Notes: generated from the sequence alone by a model not told the origin. Numbered from the stretch's first letter, positions 31,432 through 40,901 are shown. The stretch is 64,000 nucleotides of DNA from Paenibacillus sp. FSL R7-0337 (GCF_037969875.1 NZ_CP150218.1:2976001-3040000), one strand, 5' to 3'. Made by a program: numbers and translations.

Positions 31432-32301
31432 TTATCTGGAGAAGGTTTGCGCAGCAAGGCTATCCAGAATTTCCTCACTGAGGAACGGGGCAAGGGGCAG
31501 GAGCGCTTTAACGCCTTCTTTTGTAGAAATAGCTACAGCAAGTTGATCAAGCATCTCATCACTAATAAATGGGGCGAGGGATACCAGTGCCTCCGGACCT
31601 TCTTGCGTCAAGACAGTCTCAGCAAGTTCATCCAGCATCTCATCACTTATAAATGGAGCGAGGGATACCAGTGCCTCCGAACCTTCCTGCATCAAGACAG
31701 TCCCTGCAAGTTCATCCAGCCTCTCATCACTAATAAATGGGGCGAATTCCACCAGTGCCTTCAGACCTTCTGCGGCATATACCAGCTTGGCCAGCTCGTC
31801 CATTGCTTCATCACTGACATACGAGGCCAGCTTCAGCAGAGGCTCCACCCCTCCCCTTTCAAACACCTGCTTGGCGCATGAATCGAGAGTCTCCTCGCTC
31901 AGGAACGGCGCAAGTGCCAGCAGATCGTCTACAGCGGCCCCGTCCTTCACATGCTCAAATGCTTCACCAATCTGCTCATTATGAAGAATTGGCGCAAGGT
32001 CTGAGAGCTCTTGGGCCGTTCCTTCCCCCCGCTCAAAATAATCTGTGCCGCCATGCTCCAGTACACTCCCGATTACGCGGGAGCCCTGTCCTTGTTCTTC
32101 CCCGAGGATCTCATCGATCCCCACAGCAAAGATTTCTGCCAGCTGCGGAAGCTTGGAGATATCCGGCATACTGTTGCCCCTCTCCCAATTACTCACCGCC
32201 TGATAACTGATGCCCAACTGGTCCGCAAGCCCCATTTGAGTCAGACCGGCCAGACCTCTTAATCTAACGATATTCCGGCCCACCTTTAACATATCAAACA
32301 T
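31432..32301 (-). CDS. XRE regulator with tandem 30-residue C-terminal repeats
   Basis: This 289-residue protein has an XRE helix-turn-helix at about 7-65 (GLTQMGLADQLGISYQAVSN) and then about six tandem helical repeats of roughly 30 residues. Each has the pattern LAPFISDExLDELAxxV with EG and ALVSLAPF. Repeats 4 and 5 are almost identical, and the underlying 90-bp DNA repeat (about 31550-31740) is also near-identical. This indicates recent duplication. The repeats look HEAT-like and probably bind a protein. Repeat number may vary between strains. The ATG follows GGAG. Confidence 0.85.
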   Translation of the reverse strand: MFDMLKVGRNIVRLRGLAGLTQMGLADQLGISYQAVSNWERGNSMPDISKLPQLAEIFAVGIDEILGEEQGQGSRVIGSVLEHGGTDYFERGEGTAQELSDLAPILHNEQIGEAFEHVKDGAAVDDLLALAPFLSEETLDSCAKQVFERGGVEPLLKLASYVSDEAMDELAKLVYAAEGLKALVEFAPFISDERLDELAGTVLMQEGSEALVSLAPFISDEMLDELAETVLTQEGPEALVSLAPFISDEMLDQLAVAISTKEGVKALLPLAPFLSEEILDSLAAQTFSR

Positions 32302-32330
32302 AACTTACCACTCCTTCGGCTAAGATGCTC

Positions 32331-32749
32331 TCAGTGTATCGACTGCTGCTGCGGTTGTATATCAAGCGCTGCTTGAGTTACCGCCGGCTGTGGCTTACTA
32401 CGGAAAAGAGTCGCCAATACCACAACCCCGATAATGATCACGGCAGCGATCAGGGTATTCAGGGTAAGCTGTTCGCCAACCAGCAGCCAGCCAAGCAGCA
32501 CTGCGACTACCGGATTAACGAAGGCATACGTGGAGACGAGGGTAGCGTCAGCATTCTTAAGCAGCCAGATATAGGCTGTATAGCCGACAATGGAGCCGAA
32601 GGTGATCAGGTAGGCCAGAGCCAGGTAGGATCGCATAGAAATGCCGGAGATATTAAGTGTGGACCAAAGGTGCCTCCCCAAAATAAATACACAAATAAGA
32701 GTGCAATTCCTACCACGTACACTGGATTAGCCTGTGATTTGTTCTTCAT
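32331..32749 (-). pseudogene. EamA/DMT transporter gene with internal deletion
   Basis: An ATG at 32749 with GGGAG opens a frame giving MKNKSQANPVYVVGIALLFV then YLFWGGTF, the usual first helix of an EamA transporter. After about 28 codons the frame jumps, and only the C-terminal third remains (residues ALAYLITFGSIVGYTAYIWL and GWLLVGEQL, to the stop at 32331). The total of 419 bp is not a multiple of three. About 150-180 residues are missing, so it is not functional. Confidence 0.75.
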
Positions 32750-32789
32750 ATTTTCTCCCTTTCTCCCGCTCCTAAAAATTCATTATACT

Positions 32790-33248
32790 CTAAGAATTGG
32801 CTATGTACCTCAATGTCAATGGCTGCTCCTCGTCAATTCCGACATTTTCAAGGTCTTCATCTTCAAGGATATTGTTAATATACAGCTTCCACTTTTTAGT
32901 CTGATTATTCTCTATTCCGTCAACCATACTTATTTGTCCTTTCTGATCTTTTTCAATTCGCATTCCCTGTTCAGCATTGTCTGAAATTGCCTGCAGTACT
33001 TTCCAAACAGTAGGATTATCATCTGCAATTTTAACGGTCTGTAGAAACAAAATCTCATCTTCGTTGTAAATAACCACATTAACTTTGGTTTCCAAAGCGC
33101 CTTGCCCTGTGTATTTTACGCCATGATATTCAGGAGAAATACTATCTCCCTTATTAGTTCCGCAGGCTGTTAACGATAATGCAATAACCATTAACAACAT
33201 TAATATAGTGTAAACTGATTTTGTAAAATGCAATTTAGATTGAAACAC
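32790..33248 (-). CDS. Lipoprotein with DUF4430-like domain
   Basis: The 152-residue lipoprotein starts at GTG 33248 behind GAGGGGG. A signal peptide ends in the lipobox LTAC (Cys29). The mature part resembles DUF4430, a beta-grasp domain also found in transcobalamin C-termini (NPTVWKVLQAISDNAEQGM, TKKWKLYINN). It probably sits on the outer membrane face. It follows the ABC permease at 33297-35726 by 48 bp in the same direction, so it may bind a ligand for that module. Confidence 0.75.
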   Translation of the reverse strand: MFQSKLHFTKSVYTILMLLMVIALSLTACGTNKGDSISPEYHGVKYTGQGALETKVNVVIYNEDEILFLQTVKIADDNPTVWKVLQAISDNAEQGMRIEKDQKGQISMVDGIENNQTKKWKLYINNILEDEDLENVGIDEEQPLTLRYIANS

Positions 33249-33296
33249 AATGATAGCCCCCTCAAAGGTTATATTCAGCTATTTGCTTTCCATCGA

Positions 33297-35726
33297 TCAT
33301 TCACTAAAACGGATTCGTTCCATTAAGCTCTCCTTGCTTAAGCGCCACCGCATATAGAAGGTAGTTCCCACTTGAACTGTAAAATAGGCGCATATCAAGA
33401 ATAGCATGGCTGTTATTGGCAGTTGATACTGAACATAGGTGGCGGATTGCTTGAAAATTTCAACACCATAATATCCTGCTGGTATACCCAGCGAAAAAGT
33501 GAATAACAGACTAATTAGAATAACCATTAAGCCTTCACTGCCTAGCTGCAAGGTTAGTTGACTCCGTGACATGCCAATCGCTTCAACTAAGCTAATCTCC
33601 CGTTTTCTAGAATACATACTGGTTAAGTTAGAATTAATTAAGTTAAATATACTGATAATCAGCAATGCCGAAGTAAGACTATTAGCCGCCAACTGAAATA
33701 CTTTCTTCATTCCATTAAACTCCTGATACATCTCCTGGAAAGAAGTGAATGTTATTCTTCGATCAGCAGTTGCGATGCCTTTTAAATTCCGTTCGACTTC
33801 CCCTTGTCGTCCTTCATTAACTTGGACGCTAACCTGCTGGATGCGTTGATCCATATTTAATCGTTTAAACAGGTCCTGGTGAGCAATAAAAACTCCTCCA
33901 TCCGAAGAATTACCTTTATATGTAACGTAATTGGGCAATACACCAATAATAGTGAATACACGTTCTTTCTGCCCTTCTCCATACTTTGCGAATCGTATTT
34001 TGTCTCCCTCCCGGTAGCCTCCATCTTCCGAAACGGCGATGAGATTATTGCCACTTCTCAGTGCTGTAAGCATAGAATCATCTTTCCCGAGCATCTGGAG
34101 GGCACTTGTCATTAAGTGATCATCGTAGGCATAGATATCCGTTCTAATCTCCGGGTTCCTTATACCCGCCAAGTCTTTGAGGTGAAGGTGTGCATCCTGC
34201 TTGTTATAAATTAATACGTCATACATCTCCGTCAATACAGATTTGACGCCTGGCATAGTCTTCACTTGCTGTATCACCTCGTTGTTAAACAAATCGAGTT
34301 GTTCGTCAGACTCAAGGTTAGCAACAGCACTTAGCTTATAGTCACCAGGCACCATACTTCCAGCCATATTATCGATATTCATACTACTGAAAATACTCCC
34401 TGTGACCACAAAAATAAAACCTGTCAGTGTAATGGATATTACAGTCACCCAGGTGCGCTTGCGATATCGAATAAGTTGTGCCAACACCAGGGAGAAACCG
34501 CTGATTGATTGTTTTAATTTGCTCTTGGGATTGAGGCTTCTCTTCCCAAAGTCTTCGGCGGGATTATAACGAATAGCTGCAATCTCTGTAATTTTCCCTA
34601 CTTTTCTAGCAGGAATATAAACAGATAGTCTAACGAGAATCAGACCTATAACAAAAACAGCACAAGCAATATAAGGAGACAATTCAACATATAACGGGGA
34701 GCTTCCGCTAGCCGTATGTCCTAAGAAGGGAATAAATGCTGTGCTTCCTCCTACCCCCAACAGGAGACCCAGGAAACTTCCCGCCAGTGAAATCATAAGC
34801 CCTTCTGTGAGGATCATGCTGCTTAGCTGCTTAGGAGTCATTCCTATAGCTTTTATCATGCCAAATAAACGGATCTGCTCCGACAGATATATATTGAAAA
34901 TATTATAAATAACCATGGCAGCACTAATAACAATTACAATTATGACAACGGCTGCTTTCAAGATAGATACAGGATTCTGCTCATATGCGCCGCTATAACG
35001 CTCATTGATTTGAATCTGATCTTCTCGTAGCTTAGCCCCCTCAGCAATTCTATGTGCCGTAGATGTCGCATTGAAGTCCGAATTCAAAAGAGCAAATATA
35101 ACAACATCCGGATCAGGACTATAACGTTGTGAAAGATCCTTGGAAATGAACATCAGACCGGCTCTAGCCGCCTTACGTACAGCTATATCATCAACAATTC
35201 CCACCAGTTTAAAGCTTTTAGTGATATATTCCGTTTTCCCTGCACTCTTAATTTGTAAATCCAAGGGTATTATTTCTCCTAGCTTGGAGGGAAAGCCAAT
35301 TTCCTCTATCACCCATTTATCCAATACAATTTCGTCGTCAGTGGCTGGAGCCCTCCCTTGCATTAATTGAATCAGTCCTTCATTAATTCCCTCTATATAA
35401 CTTATAGCCATATTAATATTCAATTTTTCAAATGAGCCGGATTTAACATTTTTACTGATATAGGAAACATAGTGCTTTTTTATCTTCGGATTATTCTCAA
35501 TAGCTTGTTGCTGCTCTGGCAACAAATGCTCATACTGTACATGATAGGCGCCTAGCTCATTAATCGCTTCTCGCTTGCTCCTCTGATCGTCGGAGTAGAA
35601 ATAGGTCAGCACCACAAAAAGTAAGGCTACGGCTAAAGCAACTGTACCTACAGTCAATAAGGTCCGGCTTTTGTGATGACGTAGATTTTTCAGGGATACA
35701 TTGTGAACAGTAATCGTATCTTTCAT
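33297..35726 (-). CDS. FtsX-family ABC permease, second module
   Basis: This 809-residue permease has the same architecture as the one at 28867: one N-terminal helix, an extracellular domain, three helices, a helix at about 440, a second extracellular domain and three final helices. The sequence is clearly different (for example MKDTITVHNVSLKNLRHHKS at the N-terminus), so it is not a recent copy. Its start overlaps the ATPase stop. It belongs to the transporter operon that follows the two-component pair at 36487-38336. Confidence 0.9.
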   Translation of the reverse strand: MKDTITVHNVSLKNLRHHKSRTLLTVGTVALAVALLFVVLTYFYSDDQRSKREAINELGAYHVQYEHLLPEQQQAIENNPKIKKHYVSYISKNVKSGSFEKLNINMAISYIEGINEGLIQLMQGRAPATDDEIVLDKWVIEEIGFPSKLGEIIPLDLQIKSAGKTEYITKSFKLVGIVDDIAVRKAARAGLMFISKDLSQRYSPDPDVVIFALLNSDFNATSTAHRIAEGAKLREDQIQINERYSGAYEQNPVSILKAAVVIIVIVISAAMVIYNIFNIYLSEQIRLFGMIKAIGMTPKQLSSMILTEGLMISLAGSFLGLLLGVGGSTAFIPFLGHTASGSSPLYVELSPYIACAVFVIGLILVRLSVYIPARKVGKITEIAAIRYNPAEDFGKRSLNPKSKLKQSISGFSLVLAQLIRYRKRTWVTVISITLTGFIFVVTGSIFSSMNIDNMAGSMVPGDYKLSAVANLESDEQLDLFNNEVIQQVKTMPGVKSVLTEMYDVLIYNKQDAHLHLKDLAGIRNPEIRTDIYAYDDHLMTSALQMLGKDDSMLTALRSGNNLIAVSEDGGYREGDKIRFAKYGEGQKERVFTIIGVLPNYVTYKGNSSDGGVFIAHQDLFKRLNMDQRIQQVSVQVNEGRQGEVERNLKGIATADRRITFTSFQEMYQEFNGMKKVFQLAANSLTSALLIISIFNLINSNLTSMYSRKREISLVEAIGMSRSQLTLQLGSEGLMVILISLLFTFSLGIPAGYYGVEIFKQSATYVQYQLPITAMLFLICAYFTVQVGTTFYMRWRLSKESLMERIRFSE

Positions 35727-36397
35727 CCTTCTACCCCTACTACAATGGAACCGTCCACCACCCGAACGGTCCGACCTGCAAGCTTAGCCACTTCGTCATT
35801 ATGCGTTACAACAATCAAAGTCTGGTTATATTTCTCTACGGATAAACGCAGCAAATCCAAAACGTTGTTGCTAGAACGGCTATCGAGATTTCCTGTGGGT
35901 TCATCTGCGAGGACAATAGCCGGCCTAGCTGCCAGTGCACGGGCAATTGCCACTCTTTGCTGCTGACCGCCAGACAACACTGTGGGCAGACTGGCCCGCT
36001 TTTCATAGATCCCCAAAGTATTTAAAATATCTTCAATATAGCTGACATCTGCTTTCTTTCCATCCAGCCCAATGGGTAAAATGATGTTCTCCCACACATT
36101 AAGTGAGGGTACCAAATTAAAAGCCTGAAACACAAAGCCGATCTGGCGGCGGCGAAACACTGCCAGTTGACTCATTGGCAATGTATAAATGGAAGTCCCA
36201 TTTATGATGACCTCACCGCTTGTAGGTGCATCCAACCCCCCAATGATGTGCATTAATGTACTTTTTCCTGCACCGGACTGCCCAACAATAGAGATAAACT
36301 CACCTTTCGCCACCGAAAAATCAACATTATGAATGGCCTTCACTTGACGATCTCCAGTGCCATAATATTTGCACAGCTTCTTCCCTTCCAGAATCAT
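35723..36397 (-). CDS. ABC transporter ATP-binding protein, second module
   Basis: The start is ATG 36397, 7 nt after GGAGG; the longer frame lies in the terminator. The 224-residue ATPase has Walker A GQSGAGKST, signature LSGGQQQR, Walker B IVLADEPTGNLD and an H-loop VTHND. It is paired with the FtsX permease at 33297 and separated from the regulator-kinase pair by a terminator-like hairpin. Confidence 0.93.
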   Translation of the reverse strand: MILEGKKLCKYYGTGDRQVKAIHNVDFSVAKGEFISIVGQSGAGKSTLMHIIGGLDAPTSGEVIINGTSIYTLPMSQLAVFRRRQIGFVFQAFNLVPSLNVWENIILPIGLDGKKADVSYIEDILNTLGIYEKRASLPTVLSGGQQQRVAIARALAARPAIVLADEPTGNLDSRSSNNVLDLLRLSVEKYNQTLIVVTHNDEVAKLAGRTVRVVDGSIVVGVEG

Positions 36398-36424
36398 AAC
36401 GGCGCCTCCCTTTATACTTGGATA

Positions 36425-36465
36425 CAAAAATATCCTCCCCTAAGTTGTTCTCTAGGAAAGGATAT
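36425..36465 (-). terminator. Terminator or attenuator between kinase and ABC genes
   Basis: On the minus strand ATATCCTTTCCTA and TAGGGGAGGATAT form a 13-bp stem with two G-U pairs, followed by five T residues. It lies 28 bp before the ATPase start, leaving no room for a normal promoter between. Either the transporter promoter overlaps the hairpin, or the hairpin regulates read-through. Confidence 0.75.
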
Positions 36466-36486
36466 CCAATAATTATCTATTATTTA

Positions 36487-37674
36487 TCAACTTTGCTGTA
36501 CGCTTATCCAAACCTTCACACAGGCGCCACCCGAATTATTGTTCGTTAGCTGAATATTGCCTCCTAGCTTCTCGGCCAGCACCTTGCAAATATTCAACCC
36601 CATGCCGTAATGTCTCTGGTCAGCTTCCGCTCCGTTTGTATAAAATGGCGTGGTAGCACGCTTTAAATCTTGATTCGAGAACCCATCACCATCATCACTA
36701 ACTGTAATCGAAAAAAATCCCTTCACAAATTCAAAACGCACAGAAATTTTCTGGCTTGCATAACGAAGAGAATTAGCAATCATATTTTCGTATATCCTGG
36801 TAACAATTCCTGTATCCATGCACAGAGCTTGTTCAGAGATTTGATTATCAAATGAAAGCTCGAGTGAGTGTTCCCTTGCCAGAAATGCAGCCATACTACT
36901 TAGCTGCTCCAAAAATGCAGAAATCTCCACTTTCGTAAGGGCTACTGATATCTCATCGAGCTTTTGTGCCTCGCCCATAATCTGCACATAGTTCTCCAGC
37001 CGTAATATATGTACACTCATGGTTGTTATCGTATCCAGCAGCTTCTCCTTGCTAATTTTATCTTCCGGCAGATATCTATTTAAAAAGTCAGCGTACCCCC
37101 GCAATACGGTCAGCGGCGTTCGCAAATCATGTGAAAAAGCGGCATTTAATTGTTTTCTGTCCTCTATGGAACGCCACATTTGACGGTTGTTATCCTCCAA
37201 AGCAGCTCTCATGCTTTCAAAAGACCTGCATAGCTGTCCCATTTCATCTTCGCTATCGTGCGGAATATTAAAATCCAAGTCATTATTGGATATTTTAGTA
37301 GAAGCTTCGCGCAAAATCCCAATCGGTTGTTTGAGCTTATTATGGTAAAACAAAAAGGATGCCGCCAGGGTAGATAACCCAAAAAATATCAAAATGGACC
37401 AAGAATCCAGAAAACTACAAAGCTTAATGATTTGTTCATCTGTATAAGAATAATCTGTATTAAAGTCCTTCATGTTGTAGACAATGGCTGGATTCTTGAT
37501 ATCCGCTAATGTATAGGAATCGTTATACTTCAGAAACATATTATTACGTATGTGACCTGCGCCAGTAATGGTAATTATACTGAGGAGCCCGGCAATAAGG
37601 ACAAATACAAGCATATAGATCATAAATGTCATCCTAATGGATAAGCTACGCCAAGCTTTTATTACCCTATCCAT
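36487..37674 (-). CDS. Sensor histidine kinase with HAMP domain
   Basis: This 395-residue kinase has membrane segments at about 15-37 and 92-111, a 55-residue extracellular loop, a HAMP linker (about 112-165), a H-box AAFSHDLRTPLTVLRGY with His182, and HATPase motifs DDGDGFS and GMGLNICKVLAEKLGG. The ATG lies 13 bp inside the regulator gene. It is not BceS-like, since it has an extracellular loop and a HAMP domain. Confidence 0.93.
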   Translation of the reverse strand: MDRVIKAWRSLSIRMTFMIYMLVFVLIAGLLSIITITGAGHIRNNMFLKYNDSYTLADIKNPAIVYNMKDFNTDYSYTDEQIIKLCSFLDSWSILIFFGLSTLAASFLFYHNKLKQPIGILREASTKISNNDLDFNIPHDSEDEMGQLCRSFESMRAALEDNNRQMWRSIEDRKQLNAAFSHDLRTPLTVLRGYADFLNRYLPEDKISKEKLLDTITTMSVHILRLENYVQIMGEAQKLDEISVALTKVEISAFLEQLSSMAAFLAREHSLELSFDNQISEQALCMDTGIVTRIYENMIANSLRYASQKISVRFEFVKGFFSITVSDDGDGFSNQDLKRATTPFYTNGAEADQRHYGMGLNICKVLAEKLGGNIQLTNNNSGGACVKVWISVQQS

Positions 37675-38336
37675 TTATAGCCCACACCCCATACTGTTGA
37701 AATGTATATGTGATCACTAACCTCATTAAATTTGGACCGAATTCTTCTGATATGCTCTGCAACAACGATGCTATCCCCTTCATGATCCAGACCCCAGACT
37801 TTGCCATAGATATGGTCCTTATCAAAGACTTGGCCAATGTTCATTGACAACAACTCAATAATGCCAAATTCCTTCTTGGCAAAAGAAAGTTCGCGTCCCT
37901 TGTAGTACACCACTCTAGCAGAGTAATCAATCACCAAATGATCTGAAAATCTGGTTTGCGTCTTAATTGCTTGTCTTCGTTCACGGCGCAGATGTGCCTC
38001 TACCCTGGCTCCAAGCTCATCAATGCTGAATGGCTTCACAATATAATCATCTCCGCCAACACGAAAGCCATTAATTTTATCTGTCTCTTCTACTTGCGCA
38101 GTCAGGAATATAATAGGGCAGGATACGAAATTCCGTATACGAGTGCATACCTCAAGACCATCAATCTCAGGCATATTAATATCCAGTAAAATAATGTCCG
38201 GTTGATACATTACTTTGCGTAAAGCTTCCCCTCCGCTTCGCGCGGTTAAAACCTTATAGCCATTCAGCTCAAAATAATCTGTAAGTAGATTAATTATATC
38301 TGCTTCATCATCAACAATCAGAATCTGATTATTCAT
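37662..38336 (-). CDS. OmpR-family response regulator, second module
   Basis: This 224-residue regulator has receiver Asp52 (IILLDINMPEIDG), a KPFS loop near residue 100, and a winged helix (LSFAKKEFGIIELL, VAEHIRRIRSKFNE, GVGYKW). GGAG lies 8 nt before the ATG, partly inside the preceding regulator gene, whose stop is 4 nt upstream. It forms an operon with the GbsR-like gene upstream and the kinase downstream. Confidence 0.93.
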   Translation of the reverse strand: MNNQILIVDDEADIINLLTDYFELNGYKVLTARSGGEALRKVMYQPDIILLDINMPEIDGLEVCTRIRNFVSCPIIFLTAQVEETDKINGFRVGGDDYIVKPFSIDELGARVEAHLRRERRQAIKTQTRFSDHLVIDYSARVVYYKGRELSFAKKEFGIIELLSMNIGQVFDKDHIYGKVWGLDHEGDSIVVAEHIRRIRSKFNEVSDHIYISTVWGVGYKWIG

Positions 38337-38339
38337 AGC

Positions 38340-38918
38340 TTACACTCCGCCTTCCTCCCCGGTACTTCCCCGTTTCCCGCCAAAGACCTCCCCCTCCGCA
38401 AGCCCCGATACGAACCGCTGCATCCAGGCATAATACTCGGCTGCATGCTCCAGCTTCTCCAAATCTCTGAGGCAGGCCTGCCTCTCCTCTTCGGGGGTGT
38501 CTGCTGCGTGGGCCAGTGCCTTAAGGCCGGGGACCCCGGCTGCCATCGCTTCCTGCATCACATCGATCTCCCGCTGAAGCTTCAGGGTGAAGAAGTTCCG
38601 GAAGGCCTCGAAGAAGTCTGTCTCCGCTGCGTACAGCTCCTTCCGCTCACGCTTCTCCGGAAGCTTCGTCACCATCCGGGAGGCAATCAGGGAGCGGACC
38701 CCGTAGCTCATATTGCTTTTACTCATATTCATGACCTGCTTCATTTCCTCCAGCGTCATCGGCTTGTCCTCGAAGAACATCACTCCGTACAGCTGCCCGA
38801 AGGAATAATTCGCTCCATATAAATCCATGGTCTGTGCTATGGCATCGATCACCGGGCCGAGCAGCTGCTCCCGGGGCGAACGGTGCGGATGTTCCTCGCC
38901 GAATGCGGCCTGCTTCAT
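38340..38918 (-). CDS. GbsR/MarR-type transcriptional regulator
   Basis: The start is ATG 38918, 7 nt after GAGGTG. The 192-residue protein has a winged helix at about 25-90 (SFGQLYGVMFFEDKPMTLEE, SKSNMSYGVRSLI) and helical C-terminal repeats, the layout of GbsR/OpuCR regulators of compatible-solute genes. It is the first gene of the regulator-kinase operon and is divergent from the sugar-transporter operon. Its last residues are low-complexity (GGKRGSTGEEGGV). Confidence 0.85.
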   Translation of the reverse strand: MKQAAFGEEHPHRSPREQLLGPVIDAIAQTMDLYGANYSFGQLYGVMFFEDKPMTLEEMKQVMNMSKSNMSYGVRSLIASRMVTKLPEKRERKELYAAETDFFEAFRNFFTLKLQREIDVMQEAMAAGVPGLKALAHAADTPEEERQACLRDLEKLEHAAEYYAWMQRFVSGLAEGEVFGGKRGSTGEEGGV

Positions 38919-38954
38919 CAGGTGGCACCTCATTTTCACATAGAATCGTTCTCT

Positions 38955-39062
38955 CTACATTACACAATACCGTAGCTTTACGGCAATCATCCTACAAATT
39001 TTACACAAATTCCGAACGGGCTTTACCTCCGCTTGACCACAAGCCTGCCTCATGAGTGTACA
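38955..39062 (+). promoter_or_regulatory. Divergent regulatory region upstream of the Ugp-like operon
   Basis: CTACATTACACAA (38955-38967) and CTACAAATTTTACACAA (38992-39008) repeat the element TTACACAA 41 bp apart, with further TTTAC motifs at about 38978 and 39022. Such TTnACA clusters resemble PhoP boxes. A candidate promoter, TTGACC (39033-39038), 18 bp, TGTACA (39057-39062), follows. The PhoP link is an inference suggested by the phosphatase genes in the operon. Confidence 0.35.
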
Positions 39063-39141
39063 ATTTTTTTTGAACAGAGGAGCTGTCCTCTGCATTATAC
39101 CGCATCAACCAATGTGGATGAAATGGAGAATATGGACGAAA

Positions 39142-40023
39142 ATGACACGTTCAAAGTTAATCAGCGGCCTCAAGCCCGTGCTGTTCACTCTGCCGGCCAT
39201 GATCCCGTTCGCCGTGTTCTGGCTCGCGCCGCTGCTGTATGTGCTGTATCTCAGCTTCACGGAATGGGACTTCATGAGCCCGGAGAAAACCTTTGTCGGC
39301 TGGCAGAATTATACCGATCTGCTTAGCAACCCGGCTTTTTACAAAGCGCTGAGGGTGACCGTTCTCTTCTGCCTCGGCAGTGTGCTGCCGGTGATCCTGC
39401 TCGGACTGAGCCTTGCCCTATTAATGAACAAAAAGCTAAAAGGATCGGCACTTTATCAGGTGCTGCTGTTCTCCCCCTGGGTGACGCCGACCGTTGCAGT
39501 ATCTATCGTCTGGTCCTGGATCTATCAGCCTGAAGCCGGACTCGCGAATGCGGTGCTGAACTTCTTCGGCCTGGATTCCATCGGCTGGCTGCAGGACCCC
39601 AAATGGGCCTTAACCGGCGTCCTGCTGGTCACGATCTGGAAGTCGGTCGGCTGGGCAATGATCTTTTATCTGGTGGCCCTGCGCAATGTGCCTTCAGACC
39701 TGCTGGAAGCCGGGGAGCTGGACGGGGCAAGCCCGGTGCAGAAGTTCCTGCGGATTACATGGCCGCTGATCTCACCGACTACTCTTTTCTTATTCGTGGT
39801 GCAGCTCGTCTCGGCGCTTCAGGCCTATGATCAGATTAATGTGCTGACCCAGGGCGGTCCGTCCGGCTCTACCCGCACTCTGCTCTATCTGTATTATCAG
39901 TCCGCCTTCGAATCGTTCCAGATCGGAGAGGCTTCTTCCGTAGCTGTCATCCTGGTCTTGATCTGCATGCTGTTGTCTGTTCTCTCCTTCGGGATCAGCA
40001 AGCGGACCACTCATTATCAATAG
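39142..40023 (+). CDS. Sugar/glycerol-phosphate-type ABC permease (UgpA/MalF-like)
   Basis: The start is probably ATG 39142 with GGAG 13 nt upstream; an upstream start at 39112 lacks a ribosome site. The 293-residue permease has six membrane helices and the EAA loop EAGELDGASPVQKFLRITWPL. It pairs with the permease at 40059. No ATPase gene is in the operon, so it probably uses a shared MsmX/UgpC-type ATPase. Confidence 0.88.
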   Translation: MTRSKLISGLKPVLFTLPAMIPFAVFWLAPLLYVLYLSFTEWDFMSPEKTFVGWQNYTDLLSNPAFYKALRVTVLFCLGSVLPVILLGLSLALLMNKKLKGSALYQVLLFSPWVTPTVAVSIVWSWIYQPEAGLANAVLNFFGLDSIGWLQDPKWALTGVLLVTIWKSVGWAMIFYLVALRNVPSDLLEAGELDGASPVQKFLRITWPLISPTTLFLFVVQLVSALQAYDQINVLTQGGPSGSTRTLLYLYYQSAFESFQIGEASSVAVILVLICMLLSVLSFGISKRTTHYQ

Positions 40024-40058
40024 AAGCTTACTATCAGCCCTTAAGGAGGTCTAACCGC

Positions 40059-40901
40059 TTGACTATATTCTCACGTATCAGCGGGCTGGTCCGTCAGATT
40101 TTTTTCGCCGCGCTTGCCCTTCTGATGGCCTTCCCGTTCTACTGGATGGTTACGAGTGCCCTCAAGACCAATGATGAAATCTGGCGTTCCCCGCCCACAC
40201 TCTGGCCCGAGGTTCCGCTGTGGGGCAACTTCTCCGCTGCCTGGAACGAGGCGCCGTTCGCCAGATATATGGGTAACAGTATCTTCGTCGCTGTCTCCAT
40301 TGTCCTCCTGCAGACGATCAATTCCGGGATGATGGCTTATGCGCTGACGCATATGAAATTCCGCCTGAAGGGTGTTTTTGCCGGAGTGATTCTGTTCGGT
40401 TATATGGTTCCTGCAACGGCAGTCTACCTGCCAGGCTATCTGGTCCTCTCTGAGCTGCACTTGCTGAACTCCTATGCGGGCCTGATTCTCTCCAACTGTG
40501 TGAGTATCTTCTCGATCTTCCTGATCAGACAGGCCTTCCTTCAAGTCTCGCATGAGCTGGTGGAGGCCGGTGAAGTGGACGGTGCCTCGCATATGCGGAT
40601 TCTCTGGACGATCCTTGTGCCGGTCACACGATCCTCATTCGCCGTACTGGCGCTGATTACCTTCATTGACCAGTACAACAATTACTTCTGGCCGATGCTT
40701 ATTACGAAGGACCCCAGTCTGCAGCTGGTCTCGGCCGGTCTGCGCAGCTTCTTCGTGGAAGGGGGTGCTTACGGACTGAAATGGCCGCTCATCATGGCCG
40801 CCAGCGCCTTCACGATTGCCCCGCTGCTGCTAGTCTTCCTGCTGGCGCAGAAAACGATAATGCAAAGTGTCAACATGACCGCAGGCTCAAGCAAAGGCTG
40901 A
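40059..40901 (+). CDS. Sugar ABC permease (UgpE/MalG-like)
   Basis: This 280-residue permease starts at a TTG behind AAGGAGGT with an 8-nt gap. It has six membrane helices and the EAA loop EAGEVDGASHMRILWTILVPV. It follows the first permease by 35 bp and precedes the binding protein. Family resemblance is to CUT1 carbohydrate and glycerol-phosphate importers. Confidence 0.9.
   Translation: MTIFSRISGLVRQIFFAALALLMAFPFYWMVTSALKTNDEIWRSPPTLWPEVPLWGNFSAAWNEAPFARYMGNSIFVAVSIVLLQTINSGMMAYALTHMKFRLKGVFAGVILFGYMVPATAVYLPGYLVLSELHLLNSYAGLILSNCVSIFSIFLIRQAFLQVSHELVEAGEVDGASHMRILWTILVPVTRSSFAVLALITFIDQYNNYFWPMLITKDPSLQLVSAGLRSFFVEGGAYGLKWPLIMAASAFTIAPLLLVFLLAQKTIMQSVNMTAGSSKG

Noticed and set aside
31550..31740. 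CRISPR-like direct repeats
   Set aside because: The repeats are contiguous, in frame and coding for HEAT-like units, with no spacers.
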